Part shown: in pieces, positions 1-11,858 of the stretch
Numbering within the stretch: position 1 is the first letter of the stretch
Layout of the letters: each line of letters opens with the position of its first letter
Assembly (NCBI GenBank): GCA_021442155.1
Contig: CM038215.1
Span: 275,640,413 to 275,704,412, forward strand
Length of the DNA: 64,000 nt
Source: Cymbidium sinense
Lineage: Eukaryota; Streptophyta; Magnoliopsida; Asparagales; Orchidaceae
Reading direction: 5' to 3'
Made by a program: the position numbers and the translations under genes
The notes under the pieces: model-generated
What the model was told of the DNA's origin: nothing
Seen by the model: the letters and a program-made list of their open reading frames with translations, nothing else
Database searches by the model: none

Positions 1-660
1 GCACATTTGTCCATGATTTTATCATAGTTTAACATCACTTTTGTACCCCCTCCATATGGTGAAAGGATAAGCCCTAACATATTTATTAGCATCACACTAG
101 CATTCCCCACTGAGAGATGCATTTTGATGACCTCCTTGATTCCCCGCTTAGTGATGACCTCTCTGATGAAAAAATCATGAATTTAGGGGACACTAGCATT
201 CACCACTAAGAGATGTATTTTGATGGTGCAGCTTCCTTTCAAAAAAGAAGAAGAACCACAATCCACTCTTCCAGGAGAGGCAGGGGTAGGAATAGTTCTT
301 CTAACTCTATACTGCAATGTGATGAGATTCTCATATCATCTATCCAATCCATGCACCAACAATGAAACTGAATATAAGGCTCTGATTGTCAGTCTAGAGT
401 TAGTCATTATACTATGTGTCTAGAGCATCAACATCTTCTGGGATTCTGAATTAGTTATCAACCAAATTACTGATGGGTCTTACAAAGTCCAAAATCCTAA
501 GCTCCATCATTACCACAAGTATACCATGGAGTTGCTGGCCAAAATCCCAGAGGTTACCCTTTACAAGATTCCTCGAGGAGAGAACAACATTGCAGATGTA
601 TTTACCAAGCTTGCTAAAGAGTTGGCATATCCGGAAGATGAGTCCATACCAATAAGGGTC
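1..660 (+). pseudogene. Second RNase H domain of Tat-type pol, broken
   Basis: This is a decayed archaeal-type RNase H domain of a retrotransposon polyprotein, which would degrade RNA in RNA-DNA hybrids during reverse transcription. The linker typical of this lineage precedes it. The first acidic motif MYFDGAASF starts at 213. After a frameshift in the A-rich run near 240, the frame continues with NNETEYKALIV (the Glu motif, about 358-390), an in-frame stop at 421, then FWDSELVINQ (the next Asp motif). Near 575-620 comes PRGENNIADVFTKLAKEL, where the last catalytic Asp is expected in the A-D word. All catalytic acids can still be seen, but one frameshift and one stop prevent expression. The same domain in the - copy lies at 9728-10290. 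A short local duplication of CACTAGCATTC..CACTRAGAGATG lies at about 98-216. Confidence 0.8.
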
Positions 661-869
661 TAAATAGACAAGTCTTATCCCTTGTTGATGAACTCATCAA
701 GAGACTCTCTCTGAAGGGAGGTTATCGCCAAGAAGGGCAAGGATTGGAGGCAACCATTCATGGATTATCAAAATATAGGCAAACTACCTTAACAGAAGTC
801 ATTAACCCATCAGGTGAACCAGAGAGCCCTCTCATACGCTATCTTGGATGACACTTTGATCATATGTGA

Positions 870-1938
870 TTACGTTGTTTGGACAAATACAAAGCCCATA
901 AGATTGTGACCAAGGTACACTCAGGTTTATGTAGAGCACATCAATTCGGTCTGCAGATGAAAGCCAAGATAAAAAGACTAGGACACTACTGACCTTGGAT
1001 GATCACAGACTATATGGATGATGCACAGATTACCATTGTGTGTCAACAACCACCCAACATTCTACATTCTACCTCATGGCCATTTGAGTGTTGGGGTACA
1101 AACATAGTGGGTTCGATGATCCTTCTTTTTTAAGGGTCATCTTCATTCTAGCCGCCACCCAGTACTTTTCCAAGTAGGTGGAGACAATCCCACTGAGAGG
1201 TCACAACTCAAAGATGTGCTCTAATTTTTTTAGGATCCATGTCATATATAGGTTCGGGTGCCTCGATGAATTATATCCAATAATGATACTGCATTCAAGA
1301 GTACTAAAATCAATAGCTTTGCTTGAAGACATAACATAGATTAGAGATATTCTATCATTTATTATGCGAGGGAAAATGGCTTAGTATAAGCCTACAACAA
1401 AACTCTCATCCAGATATTAAAGAAGAAACTCAACAATAATGAGCAATAGTGTCATGAGCAGTTAGTTAAAGCATTGTAGGCTTACCGCACTACGTACAAG
1501 ACTCCAACTCAATCTACCCCATTCTTCTCAATGTATGGATTTGAAGCCGTTCTACCATTAGAAGTCCAACTCCCATCATTAAGGATAGTTGTGGGTAGTA
1601 AAATCACAATGGAGTAGAACACCAAGTTATGATTAGAAGAGCTCGATGATTTGGAGGAGAGATGCCTCCGGGCATGCCAGAACCTCTAATTGTATAAAGC
1701 CAAAATGATTCAAACTCATAACAAGTTGGTCTGTCCTATAGTTTTTCAAGTAGGAGAGCTTGTTTTAGTTCTAAAGAGACCAATTGTTGCCCCTCGAAAG
1801 ATGGGAGGCAAGTTTGAACCCACTTGGGATGGCCCTTTTGCCATAGAGAAGACCTACCAAAAAAGATCTTATCAGCTTATAAATTGTAAGGGAGAGCACC
1901 CTATGCTTCCAATCAATGGGCTCTACCTGAAAAAATAA
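870..1938 (+). pseudogene. Integrase of Tat-type pol, broken
   Basis: This is a remnant retrotransposon integrase, which would insert the cDNA into the chromosome. The zinc-binding part is degraded (KRLGHY, then a stop, near 977-1000). The core starts with FECWGTNIVGS, where the family normally has Asp in the WG-x-D position and this copy reads Asn. It continues with ILAATQYFSK, then a stop, then VE. The region of the third catalytic residue reads NGLV-stop near 1377-1400. The best-kept segment is the C-terminal part, 1690-1938, with KMIQTHNKL, VGELVLVLKRP and GGKFEPTWDGPFAIEK, ending at LPINGLYLKK and a stop. This tail is also the most conserved piece between the two Tat copies. Confidence 0.8.
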
Positions 1939-2149
1939 TATCCAAAATCTTGTTTCAAAATAATTATCAATAAAATTTCTTTCATCTCAAATTCCATCTC
2001 TTCATATTGGTTAGAAATATCTTTGCTTGAAAATCCACCAACATGTGTTTAGGGTAGGTGTAAGGAACCCAAGCAGTGTCCTATCCTTTGGCAACACAAC
2101 ACCAACACAAACTACACACAATCACATAAAATAAAAATTTATCTTTTGA

Positions 2150-4430
2150 CCCAGGCTATTTTGATGTTTGATAAAGCCCCCAGTGGCACTCACTCATTAG
2201 TTGGTCTAGGTTGGGCTGACATGCTACCTTGCTAGTGTGTCACCACCCCAGTGGTTACTTGTCTGGTGGATGTAAGTCTACAAGCTGTCTTCCTAACATG
2301 ACCATTACAAATCGATGAGTGCCTTGTTAGTTTAGTAAGCTTTACTGTGCGGCTAGTAAGCTACTGTGCGGCTAGTAAGCTACCTCATGTTGACTTTTGT
2401 AAGAGGATGTAAGCCTACATGCTTTCTTCTTGAACTAGCCATCATGCACTAACTAAGTAGAGTATATTAGAGGCTTAGGTTAAGTTCCTATTGGCTCTTT
2501 TTGTTCTGACTACTTCAAGCCTAGGTCTAGTCTTTACATAAGACTCCCCACTTGGTAGTTGCCCTAGGTCAGATAGTATCTATCCCGCCAACGACAAACT
2601 ATCGCGATGATCATTTTCATCTGTGAAGATGTAAGTCTACAAGCCTTCTTCTTAGATTGATCAACACAAACTAACGGGCATCTTAGGTTGGTTAATTATT
2701 CCTATGTTGATGACCCACTGGTAGTATACACCACTGGTAGATGTAAGTCTACATTCTCCTGAGTTGACTATATCCCATAGGCTTTTATAGGGTCCTAGAT
2801 ACACCTCCCTTATGAGCACTCTATTTGAATCACATCCTTAGTGACACCATTTAGACACTACTCTGGTTACTCTTGGATTGGACAATCCCACTTTCCTAGT
2901 AGCCACCCCTATGGTTGGAGAATTTATCTTTCGGATATACAAATTCTCCCATGTTTCAGTAAATTTGAGATAGAACTAGTCGATAAGACCCTTCTCTGGT
3001 CCTCGCATCAACAGGGTCCAGGAAAATATATAAATAAAATAAATATATATCTTCACTTGTCGATTAGGAGCAAAACCCCGAGCAGTACCTTTTCCCAAGC
3101 AGGCATCCTATCTTTAGGGCAGTGTCAGCAAAACTCCATATAGGAATCGTCTGACTACTTTTAAGTTGAAATATGTCCCCATGCGGCACTCTCTCAATAG
3201 TCTTCTTTAGGTCAGATTTGACTTGTTGTTCCACTAACAGGTCACCATGACGGTCATCATTGCTTTGAAAGATGTAAGTCTATTATGCATTCTTTCCAGT
3301 ACGACCGTTGCACACTGACAGACAGTCTTAGGTCAGGTTTGATTTGTTGTGTTATCAACCGATCACACTAGTGGTTCCTTGTTTAGGAAGTTATAAGTCT
3401 ATAACATTTTTTCTTAATTTGACCAATGCACACCGAAAGGTACCCCTTAGGTTAGTTTGCTCTACCCTGATGGCTGGTAGACCATCCCTTTGGTTTTGTA
3501 AATCTAAGACAGGAAGAGGCTAATTTTATCCCCTTCTTAGTAGATCCATCACACACCGATAGGGTCCATCTAAGAAAATAAAATTGATCTTGACTATTCT
3601 TGAGTCAATATGAGTCCACAGTAGCATTCACTCAATAGTCTCCTTAGGTCGAGTTTGATTTGTTGTTCTATCAACGGATCACCCTAGTGGTTCCTTATTT
3701 AGGAAGTTGTAAGTCTACAAGCTTTCTTACTGACTTGACCATTGCACACCAAAAGGCAACCCTTAGGTTGGTTAGCTCTACCCGGCAGTTGATAGACTAT
3801 CCCTTTGGATTTGTAAATCTAAGATAGGACTAGGTTGATATTAGCCCCTTCTTAGTAGATCCATCGCACACCAATAGGATCATCCTCCCTCTAGTGGAGT
3901 CCAAATTAAATCCATCCACTCATATCCCTAGTGGATAGTTCACCCAAAAAAACTAAAGAAATCCATATATTAAACCCATCTTATCCCCAATGGATTCGAA
4001 CTCATATCTCAAGCAGACGTGCAGACGTGCCCTCTAAACCAAATCATATATTCTCCCCAGTGGAGCCTCAAATCATAAGCTAACAAATCAAATAAAATTT
4101 TCATCCCTAGTGGATGTCCCACTAATATAATCAAATCAAATTCCTACCCAGCAAGGCACAAATCATAGCCTCTCTCTAGTAGAACCCTTATGAAATCAAG
4201 CCAAATCAAGTCCTTATCCCTAGTGAATAATTTGAACCCGCTTACTTAGTGGAAGGTTCATGCACTCATCCTCGGCGTGTTATAAATCTTAATCCCCAGG
4301 GGATCTTTTCTCCCCAAATCATATCAAACCAACTCAAAATCTTATCCTCTATGGATAACTTGGACTGCCTTAGTGGAAGGTTCACACTTGATCCCTCGAT
4401 CATTTCTTCCTCTTATGCCCTTGGTTGAGT
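2150..4430 (+). repeat. Repeat-rich 3' untranslated region of Tat copy 1
   Basis: No coding potential is visible here. Diverged repeat units carry the landmark GATGTAAGTCTACAA..CTTTCTTC at about 2269, 2407, 2628, 2740, 3271, 3391 and 3707, so spacing runs from about 110 to 530 bases. Each is usually followed by GACCATTGCACACC and CCTTAGGTTGG, and the later ones by TATCCCTTTGGATTTGTAAA. From about 3890 the words change to a series of CCCTAGTGGA or CCCCAGTGGA segments. The same material occurs inverted at 6330-8345 and again at 21296-23470. Variable tandem repeats between integrase and the 3' LTR are a known property of Tat elements and can seed satellites. Confidence 0.75.
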
Positions 4431-6200
4431 TGAATTGCACTAAGATCTTGATTCCTTCTACATCTCAGGTTTAGGGGTAGATCATTTTTGTTAGTCTTTG
4501 CGATCCTTCGGACGTTTTTGATCATCTAGATCAAGTGGATGCCCATGTGCTATGTGAGTGCATTTTGAGTTCCAAGTGTTCAATTTCCATTGGGGAGGTC
4601 AGTTTGGTCTTGCCTTGGGTCATGGCCGACCAAAGCTCATTGGGTCATGTTCACCACCTCCCTTGGTGCCAATGAAAAGATGCCAAGTGGCTTGAGAGTC
4701 ATGACCAAATTCCAAGTGAATGAAGACCCTTTGACCTAAGGGCAATGTGATCATTTGGCCATGATTTTGATTTGGATAGATTTGAAATGATTCAAAAATG
4801 GGCCAAATTTCAAAGTGATTTGGAGTTCATTTGATTTGATTTGGCTCAATTTGATTCATTTAGGTCAAATTGGGTCAAATTGGGTTAGGTTGACCAATTG
4901 GTCAAATTGGGTCAAACCATGGCTTAGGTCAAGTTCAAATGATCATTTAGAGCCTATGAGTATCATTGGTTAGGTTCAATTTGGTTTTGGTTCATTTAGG
5001 TTCATTTGGGTCAAATGGGTAAAGTTGACCAATTTGAACCATTTGACCTAATTAGGTCATTGGTTTAGTTTGGTTGATCATTTGGAATATATTGCAAGCT
5101 TTAGTTTCAATTAATTTTGATTGGTTTGATTTCAAGTTGATTTGACCTTTAGGTCAAGTTGAGTTCATGGTCAATCACAAGCTAATTGGCCAATTGAAGC
5201 TTTGGTTGGATTAGAATTTTACTCAAAAAGAACCTTTAGGTCACTTTGGGTCAAGTGAGCCTAAATGGGTTAATTGGCTTGATCAAGGCTTGGTTCAAGT
5301 TTGGTTGAACTCACATATGGACTTATGATGGAAATATAAATCCAATTGTAAGTGATTTGCGTTAAATGGGTTTTGGTTCATTTGACATTTTAAGTAAAAA
5401 AGGATGAACATGGGTTTGACTTGGGTTAGTTTGATTTTGGTTTGGTTATTTTAGTTTATGTTTAAATTTGGGCATGTGATTGAAGGAGTGATTGTTTGAA
5501 GAGAAAATCCAAGGGTTTGGATTTATCTAAGAATGATTTGGCTAAGTTTAAGGATTTGGCTTGAAAAGAGTATAAGTTAGATTTTGGTTTAATTTTGGGA
5601 TTAGTTTTGGTTATTTGAATTTATACTTCATTTATATTTATGAATATAAATAAAGATATAAATGAGTTATGAGAAAATCATTTGAGTTTGGAGTGATTTG
5701 GGTTTGGTTTGGGCTAAGTCCATAAGATGAAATAAAGGGGCTTAGGAAAGATTTTGGGATTTGAATTCAATCATGGGTTTCAATCATTTGATTTGGAATT
5801 AATTAATGATTTGGATTTTAGAATTTGGATTTGAGTTTGGATTTGAATAAATCAATTGAGTTAGAATTCATTTGTGATTTGAGAATATCAGTTGAGTTGG
5901 AATTGATTTAATATTTAATTTGGATTGATTTGAAGGAGGGAGGCAAGGATTAGGTTCAAGCTATAGGGTAAGCAAGTCCTCTTAATACCCCTAAAGCATA
6001 AAATTTTCCTATAGCTAACTTCTCTAAGTCTCTAGGGTTAGATTAAGTGTTCACCTAATCACTAGAAGTGTCTTAAGACTAAGGAACTCTTAGTGTCTAG
6101 AGGAGTCTTATGTAGAAGATGGAGAAGTTGAGAGCTCAAAAAAGTGAGGTCAACTCAACAAAGGGGTGGTATGACAAGGTAGACCACACGTATTGGTGTT
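4431..6200 (+). other. Possible 3' LTR of Tat copy 1, rich in W-box words
   Basis: No gene is recognised. The segment follows the 3' untranslated repeats of copy 1, where an LTR would be expected, but I could not fix TG/CA ends or find a second copy in the window, so the LTR call is positional only. Between 4731 and 5254 there are 14 TTGACC hexamers counting both strands (for example 4863, 4873, 4890, 4900, 4910, 5025, 5043 and 5142), partly from a ~10-bp repeat built on GGTCAAATTG. Further right (5300-5940) it is dominated by GGTTTGGATTTG-like words. An alternative is an unrelated low-complexity insertion. Confidence 0.4.
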
Positions 6201-6329
6201 GATTGAGATGATCAACAACATTCGAATGATCACAAGCACTAACAGAGATGATATATTCCTAAACTTGAGCTGTAGAAGGAATAGAAATCTTAGTGCAATA
6301 TGACTCTACTTTTGTTAAAGACATAAGAG

Positions 6330-8345
6330 AGTGAAGAAGGAATCCAGGGATTGAGTATGTGAGCCTTCCAGGGGAAAAGGTTCCATCGGGGATAAGAGGT
6401 TATGAAATCCATCAGGGAATTAGAATTTGGAATCCACCGGGGAAATTGGAAAGATTTGCATCTTACTGAAGAGAAGCTGGTTGATTTGATTGTTTAATTT
6501 GACTCCACTAGCAAGATTGGTTGGTTTTATTTCAGATTTTAAATTTTGAATTTTGAAATGGACCTCGCCCATGATGGATCGACCAGTTGCCAGGCCTTGG
6601 CCTACTTCAATTTTACCAATCCAAAGAGGTAGTCTACTAACCATATAGTAGGACTATCCAACCAAAGGGACTTCCTTTCATCATGCAGCAACTATATTAG
6701 GAAGAAAGTGTAGCAGACATATATCGTCCAAAGTTAGGATCAGCCATTGGGTTGATCTGTTGGCAATGCGATGAATCGAACCCAACCTTAGGCTGACTAC
6801 TGAGTGAATTCCACTAGGGGACTTAAATCAGCTCAAAGATAGTCAAAATTAATGTCATTTTAATTGAATTGAATTTTGTTTTAATTTCATTTATTTTATT
6901 TTGATGGTTCCCTTCTATTTGCGATAGATCCACTAAGATGTGGCTAATATCAGCCTAGACCTATCTTAGATTCATTAATCCAAAGGGATATTACCGCCGG
7001 GTAGAACTAACCAACTGGGGTGCCTTTCGCCACAAATCACCCGTAGAAGAAAGCTCGAGGAGTCATATCTTCCAAAATAAAAGACCACTGGGCAACACAT
7101 TAGCAAGGTAACATGTCAACTTGACCTAGGGATGCCCGTTAGTTTGTGGCAGTCATGCTAGAAAAAATGCGAAGTAGACTTACATCTTCTGAGAGAGAGA
7201 ATAAATTTATTCATTTGATTTGTTTATCACAGAACCTGTTAGTTTGCTAAGGATCATACTGAGAATGAGCTTATATCAACCTAGACCTATCTCAAATTTA
7301 CTGGTCCAAGGGAGAATCTGTGCATCAGCTGAACAAATTCTTCAACCATAGGGGTGACTACAAGGAAAGGAGGACTGTCCAATCCAAGATTAGCCCAGGT
7401 ATTGTCTTAATAGGGTCGCAAAGGATGTAATCCAAGTAGTGTGCCCACAGGGAAGGGGCCACTAAGGGCTTTATCTGAAACCCCTATAGAAGATGATGTC
7501 TATAAGTATTTGGTGGTCAACTCAAGGAGAAAGTACGGAGACTCATATCTGCCAAGAGTGGTGTATCAACCGAGTGAGTCACTATCAGCATAACGAACAT
7601 CAACCAACCTAAATTGCTCATCAGTTTGTGATAATCAACCTAGGAAGAAAGCATCAGGGACTCACATCTTCCTACAACAAAATTGATTGCTATGAGAGTT
7701 TGTCTTCAGCTCGATAGGTGCTATCCAACCTAAGGAGATTATGGAGTGAATGCCGCTAAGGGGACTTAAATCAACTCAAAAGTAGTCAAGAGAAAAGGAT
7801 CCATTAGGAGACTTATCCTAAACCTCAAATATACTCGACCTAGTTAGTGCATGATCGTTAGTTCAATAAGAATGCGTGTATGCTTACATCTTGTTAAACA
7901 AGGTCAACATGAGGTATCTTATGTATAGATCTACAAAACCAATGCTGAATGGTCAATGGTCGAAGAAAGTGTCGACTCACAAGTGCCACTAGGGTGATAG
8001 ACTATCAAGCAAGCATGTCAGCCTGACCTAGAGCAGCTAGTGAGTGAGTACCATAGGGGGCTTTCTCCAACATCAAAATAACCCGAGATAAAAGATATGT
8101 GTTTGTTTATATGTTTGTGTTAAGTGGAGGATAAGATGCTGCTCAGGTTCTCTTAAACCTATCCCAAAATATGCTTAAGAGTTGATGAAATGGTTTCACG
8201 AATGGAATTTATGATCTCACCAAGAAAGGATGTTTTGTTCTCTTCTAGTAGTGTGATGGATTCGTAAACAAGCAAATAATGCTTCAAATGAAGAGAACAT
8301 TTTGATGAATTAGAATAGAATCTTTTTTAAAGATAATTATTTTCA
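6330..8345 (-). repeat. Repeat-rich 3' untranslated region of Tat copy 2
   Basis: This is the reverse-complement counterpart of 2150-4430. Examples are AGACTTACATCTTC near 7188 (the inverse of GATGTAAGTCT) and the stretch 6961-7035, whose complement reads GGTTAGTTCTACCC then CCCTTTGGATT, as at 3770-3820. The CCCTRRTGGA-type words of the distal part appear near 6360-6440. No gene is present. Similarity to copy 1 fades below about 6330, which is taken as the border. Confidence 0.7.
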
Positions 8346-8351
8346 AACATG

Positions 8352-9420
8352 ATTTTATGGGTAGTAATTTTTCAAATAGAGCCAATTGATTGGAAGCATC
8401 GGGTGTTTCCCTTTACAATTAATAAGTTGATAAGATCCTTCTTGGTATGCCTTCTCTATGACAAAAAGGCCTTCCCAAATGGGTTCAAACTTGCCTCCCA
8501 TCATCCGATGAGCAATAATTAGTCTTCTTAGAACTAAAATAAGCTCTTCTACATGAAAAGCTCTAGGATGGATCAGCTTGTTGTGAGCTTGAATCATCTT
8601 GGCTTCATATAACTCAAGGTTCTGGCATGCCCATAGCTGTCTCTCCTCCAAACCTTCAAGCTCTTCTAACTGCAACTTGGAATTTTTCTCTATGGTGGTT
8701 TTACTACCTATTTTTATCCTTAGTGATGGGAGCTAAACTTCTAATGGTAGAATGGCTTCGGACCCATACACTAAGGAGAACGGGGTAGCTTGGGTTGGAG
8801 TTCTATTTATGGTGTGGTATGCCCACAAGGCTTCAACTAGTTGTTCTTGCCACTGTCTCTTCTTATTGTCAAGTGTATTCTTTAGTATCTTGAGGAGATT
8901 TTTGTTGAATTCTTTTGCTAGGCCATTCACCCTAAGATCATAGATAGTGGAGTATCTCTAATCTATGTTATATCTCCTAGAGAAGCTGTTGATTTTGGTG
9001 CTCTTGAATGCAGTACCATTATCGAATATAATTTATCAAGGCACCACAAACCTATATACGATATGATTCTTGAAAAATTGGATCAAATGCTGAGCTGTGA
9101 CCTCCCAAGGTAGGATTGCCTCAGCCCACTTGGAAAAGTAATCGATGGTAGCTAGGATGAACTTATGACCCTTGGAAGAAAAGGGATCAATCAGACCCAC
9201 TGTGTTAGTACCCCAACACTCGAATGATCATAAGGCTAATGTAGGATGTAAAATATTGGGTGGTTGATGTAGGACCACATAGTGTACCCGATATTGGTGG
9301 AATCTCCTAGCTACATCCATTCAGTTTGCGCTCATCAAAGGCCAGTAGTATCCTAATCTCTTGATCTTGGCTTTCATCTTTGGACAAGATTGATGCACTC
9401 TGCATATACCTAAGTGTACA
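8352..9420 (-). pseudogene. Integrase of Tat-type pol, broken
   Basis: This is a decayed retrotransposon integrase. The zinc-finger end is eroded (near 9400-9300). The core shows FECWGTNTVGLIDPF and KFILATIDYFSKWAEAI near 9225-9110, with Asn instead of the first catalytic Asp. The second catalytic Asp is present in IIFDNGTAF near 9030. The third-residue region reads NGLAKEFNKNLLKILK near 8930-8880, with Lys where Glu is usual and Glu one place later. The longer open pieces are 8930-8733 (WQEQLVEALWAYHT, PFSLVYGSEAILPLEV) and 8675-8355, the C-terminal part with KMIQAHNKL and GGKFEPIWEGLFVIEK. There are two adjacent stops before the second Asp motif. The Asp-to-Asn change is shared with copy 1. 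Confidence 0.85.
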
Positions 9421-9727
9421 TCAGTAACGATCTTATGGGATTCATGTTTGTCCAAATAGCACAACCACATTTGATCAAAATACTATCGGTACAAGGTGAC
9501 ATCTATGAGAGCATAAGAAAGAGCTCTCTACTTCATCTAATGTGCTTGTGATTTCTCTTGAGGTAGTTTTCCTATATTCAAGTAATCTATGAATAGTTGC
9601 CTCCGATCCAGCTCCTCATCCTTTTTGGAATGGCAACTTCTCCTTCAATTGAATAGCTTTTGATGAGTTTAACATTAATAAGGGATATGACTTGTCTATC
9701 TTGGACTCTTATTGCAATGGAATCATC

Positions 9728-10290
9728 TTACAGACGTGCCAAATCCTTGGCGAGTTTGACCAAAGCATCTGCTACTACGTTCTCTCCTCGAGGAACCATG
9801 TAAGTTGTGACTTCAGGGATTTGGGCCAACAACTTCATGGTGTACTCATGGTAGTGACAAAGCATAGGTTTTAGAACCTTATAAGACCCAAAGAACTGCT
9901 GATGACCAGCTGAGAATTCTATAGATGTTGATGTTTTTGACACACATGTAATAGCTAACTCCATATTGACAATCAAAGTATCATACTCAGCTTCGTTGTT
10001 GGTGCATGGACTGGAGAGATAGTATGAGAATCTCATGACATCATGATTTGGAGTTAACAAGTTAATTCCTACCCTTGCCTTTCCTGAAAGAGTAGATCAT
10101 GGTTATTCTCCTATCTAAAAGGAAGCTGCACCATCAAAATACATCTCCCAACAGTGAATGCTAGTGTCCCCTAAGTTCATGATTTGTTCATCAGGGTGGT
10201 CATCACTAAGCGTGGAATCAGCAGGAAGTGGGTGTGCTGCTAACAAATCTGCTAGTACCTATCCTTTCACCACACAAAAGGGTACAATGT
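9728..10290 (-). pseudogene. Second RNase H domain of Tat-type pol, broken
   Basis: This is an archaeal-type RNase H remnant. The preceding linker reads ADLLAAHPLPADSTL, followed by MYFDGAASF near 10145-10115 with the first catalytic Asp. Stops follow directly. The open piece 10060-9728 has CTNNEAEYDTLIVNMELA with the catalytic Glu, and PRGENVVADALVKLAKDL with the last Asp. The internal DSELVI motif seen in copy 1 is replaced by unrelated residues, so one acid is lost here. It lies downstream of the ordinary RNase H, as expected for Tat elements. Confidence 0.8.
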
Positions 10291-10410
10291 AATATTGAAA
10301 TGTGAGAGAATTATGGACCAACGTGCCAACCGTTCGGATAATGTCGGTCGTGTCATGAGATACTGTAGTGGATTCATTCTTGAAATCAAGTTTACCTTAT
10401 GAGAGAGCTT

Positions 10411-10800
10411 CTAATGCCAAAGCTTTTGGGATGCAAAGATTAAAACTAGGCAATGTTTTTCAATAGGTGGGTAGTTTGCTTCAGTAGAGATCAGATGACG
10501 GCTGAGGTAGTAGAGAGCATTCTCCTTCCATTCATCATTGGTTTGGGCTAACAAATCACCAAGGGAGTCATCTAATGTAGTAGTGTAGAGGATAAGTGGC
10601 TTGCTCGGGATAGGGGTTGCTAGAACTGGTGGCTTTATCAAATACTGTTTGATGTCTTCAAAAGCATGCTGGCACTCATCATCCCACTTGATAAGTGCTA
10701 AAAATGACTTGCATCTCCTCGATAGATTGGAGATAAAGAATCTTAAATATGCCAACCACGCCTGGAAAGATCTGAGTTGAGTTAGACTTTTAGGGGGTGG
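10411..10800 (-). pseudogene. First RNase H domain of Tat-type pol
   Basis: This is the RNase H that follows reverse transcriptase in Ty3/gypsy pol. The open segment 10755-10411 (114 codons) contains KWDDECQHAFEDIKQYL, PVLATPIPSKPLILYTT (start of the domain, with the catalytic-site Asp replaced in TTTLDDSLGDLLAQ) and YYLSRHLISTEANYPPIEK, the usual region before the domain end. It is preceded by a short frame-broken link to the reverse transcriptase, and a stop closes it near 10411. The family assignment is secure, but activity is not expected. Confidence 0.8.
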
Positions 10801-11858
10801 AATTTATAAGATAGTTTTGATCTTTTTGGGTCTATTTCTATTCCCTAGTGTTGAACAACAAACCTAAGGAACTTCCCTGAAGCTACTCCGAATGCACATT
10901 TCAGGGGGTTCATTTTGAGGTTGAATTATCTTAACCATTTGAAAACTACTCTCAAGTCCAAGAGATGGCCTTCCTTTTCTTTAGTTTTGACTACTAGATC
11001 ATCAACATAGCATTCAACTCGAGGATGAATGAGTTTGTTAAAGATCTGAGTCATGGCCCGCTGGTATGTAGCACTAGCATTTTTAAGGCCAAAAGGCATG
11101 ACCTTATAATAATAGATTTCGATCGAGGTTCAAAAAGTAGTGCTTCTTTCATCCTCGAGGGCCATCTTGATTTGGTTGTAGCCAGATGACCCATCCATAA
11201 AGGAGAATACTGCATGAGATGAGGCGATGTCCACCATTAATTCTAGTATAGGAAGTAAAAATTCATCTTTAAGACATGCCTTATTTAAGTCCTTGAAATC
11301 AACGAATATGCTAATTTGGCCATTCTTCTTCTTAACTAAGACGACACTGGATAACCAAGTAGGGTATTTTTCTTGCATGATAAAACCAACATCAATCAGT
11401 TTCTTGACTTCATAAATGACTTGTTGTTTGATTTCTAATCGCATGCGTCTAGGAGCTTGCTTGATAGGGCTAGCATTAAGGTCTATTACTAGTTTGTGGA
11501 CTGTTACATTAAGAGATAACCCATGCATCTCTTCATAGCTTCATGCAAAGCAATCCTTAAACTCAGTCAATAGCCTAACTAAGTCGTTGGTTTCTTCATC
11601 ATTAAATAGAGAATTGATGTATGTGGGGCATGGATCTTCTTCTGTCCCAAGGTTGATTTCTCTGAGCTTGTTGATGGTTGAATTGATTTTTTCTTCAAAT
11701 TCTAGAGGTGCATCTTTGATTTGGAGATCATCAAGATTATCTGAAGTATCTAAACACACATTCTCATAAGAGTTATTGCGATTTGAGAAGATTCTATCAG
11801 ACTCCAGATGATTGGTGATAACTAGCAAGAACATCATCGCCGCCCGACCCACCATCAA
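10801..11858 (-). pseudogene. Reverse transcriptase of Tat-type pol, broken
   Basis: This is an RNA-directed DNA polymerase remnant. Open pieces are 11858-11541 (the region before the palm; LLTEFKDCFA) and 11528-11130. The second contains APRRMRLEIKQQVIYEVKKL, WLSSVVLVKKKNGQ, FVDFKDLNKAC and FSFMDGSSGYNQIKMA, the last holding the first palm Asp. After a stop near 11128 the frame continues with VMPFGLKNASATYQRAMT, and the catalytic YVDD lies at 11009-10998. A further stop follows (KWLR-stop) and the thumb region is degraded. The 680 bases upstream (11859-12539) hold no recognisable domain beyond a few broken frames between protease and polymerase. Confidence 0.85.

Larger units (their letters stand above)
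1..6200 (+). mobile_element. Tat-lineage Ty3/gypsy retrotransposon, 3' part (copy 1)
   Basis: This is the downstream part of an LTR retrotransposon, cut by the left edge of the window. In order it shows the end of the first RNase H linker, a second (archaeal-type) RNase H, an integrase, a long tandem-repeat 3' untranslated region, and a possible 3' LTR. A second RNase H plus a repeat-rich 3' region is the known hallmark of the plant Tat lineage (Ogre/Retand type). Many stops and frameshifts show it is dead. Its coding words closely match the - strand copy at 8352-10290, so the two are the same family in opposite orientation. The right border near 6200 is inferred from where similarity to the inverted copy begins and may be off by 100-200 bases. 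Confidence 0.75.

Noticed and set aside
6420..6644. 74-codon frame on -
   Set aside because: It lies in the repeat-rich 3' region of Tat copy 2, is not conserved in copies 1 or 3 and has no domain.
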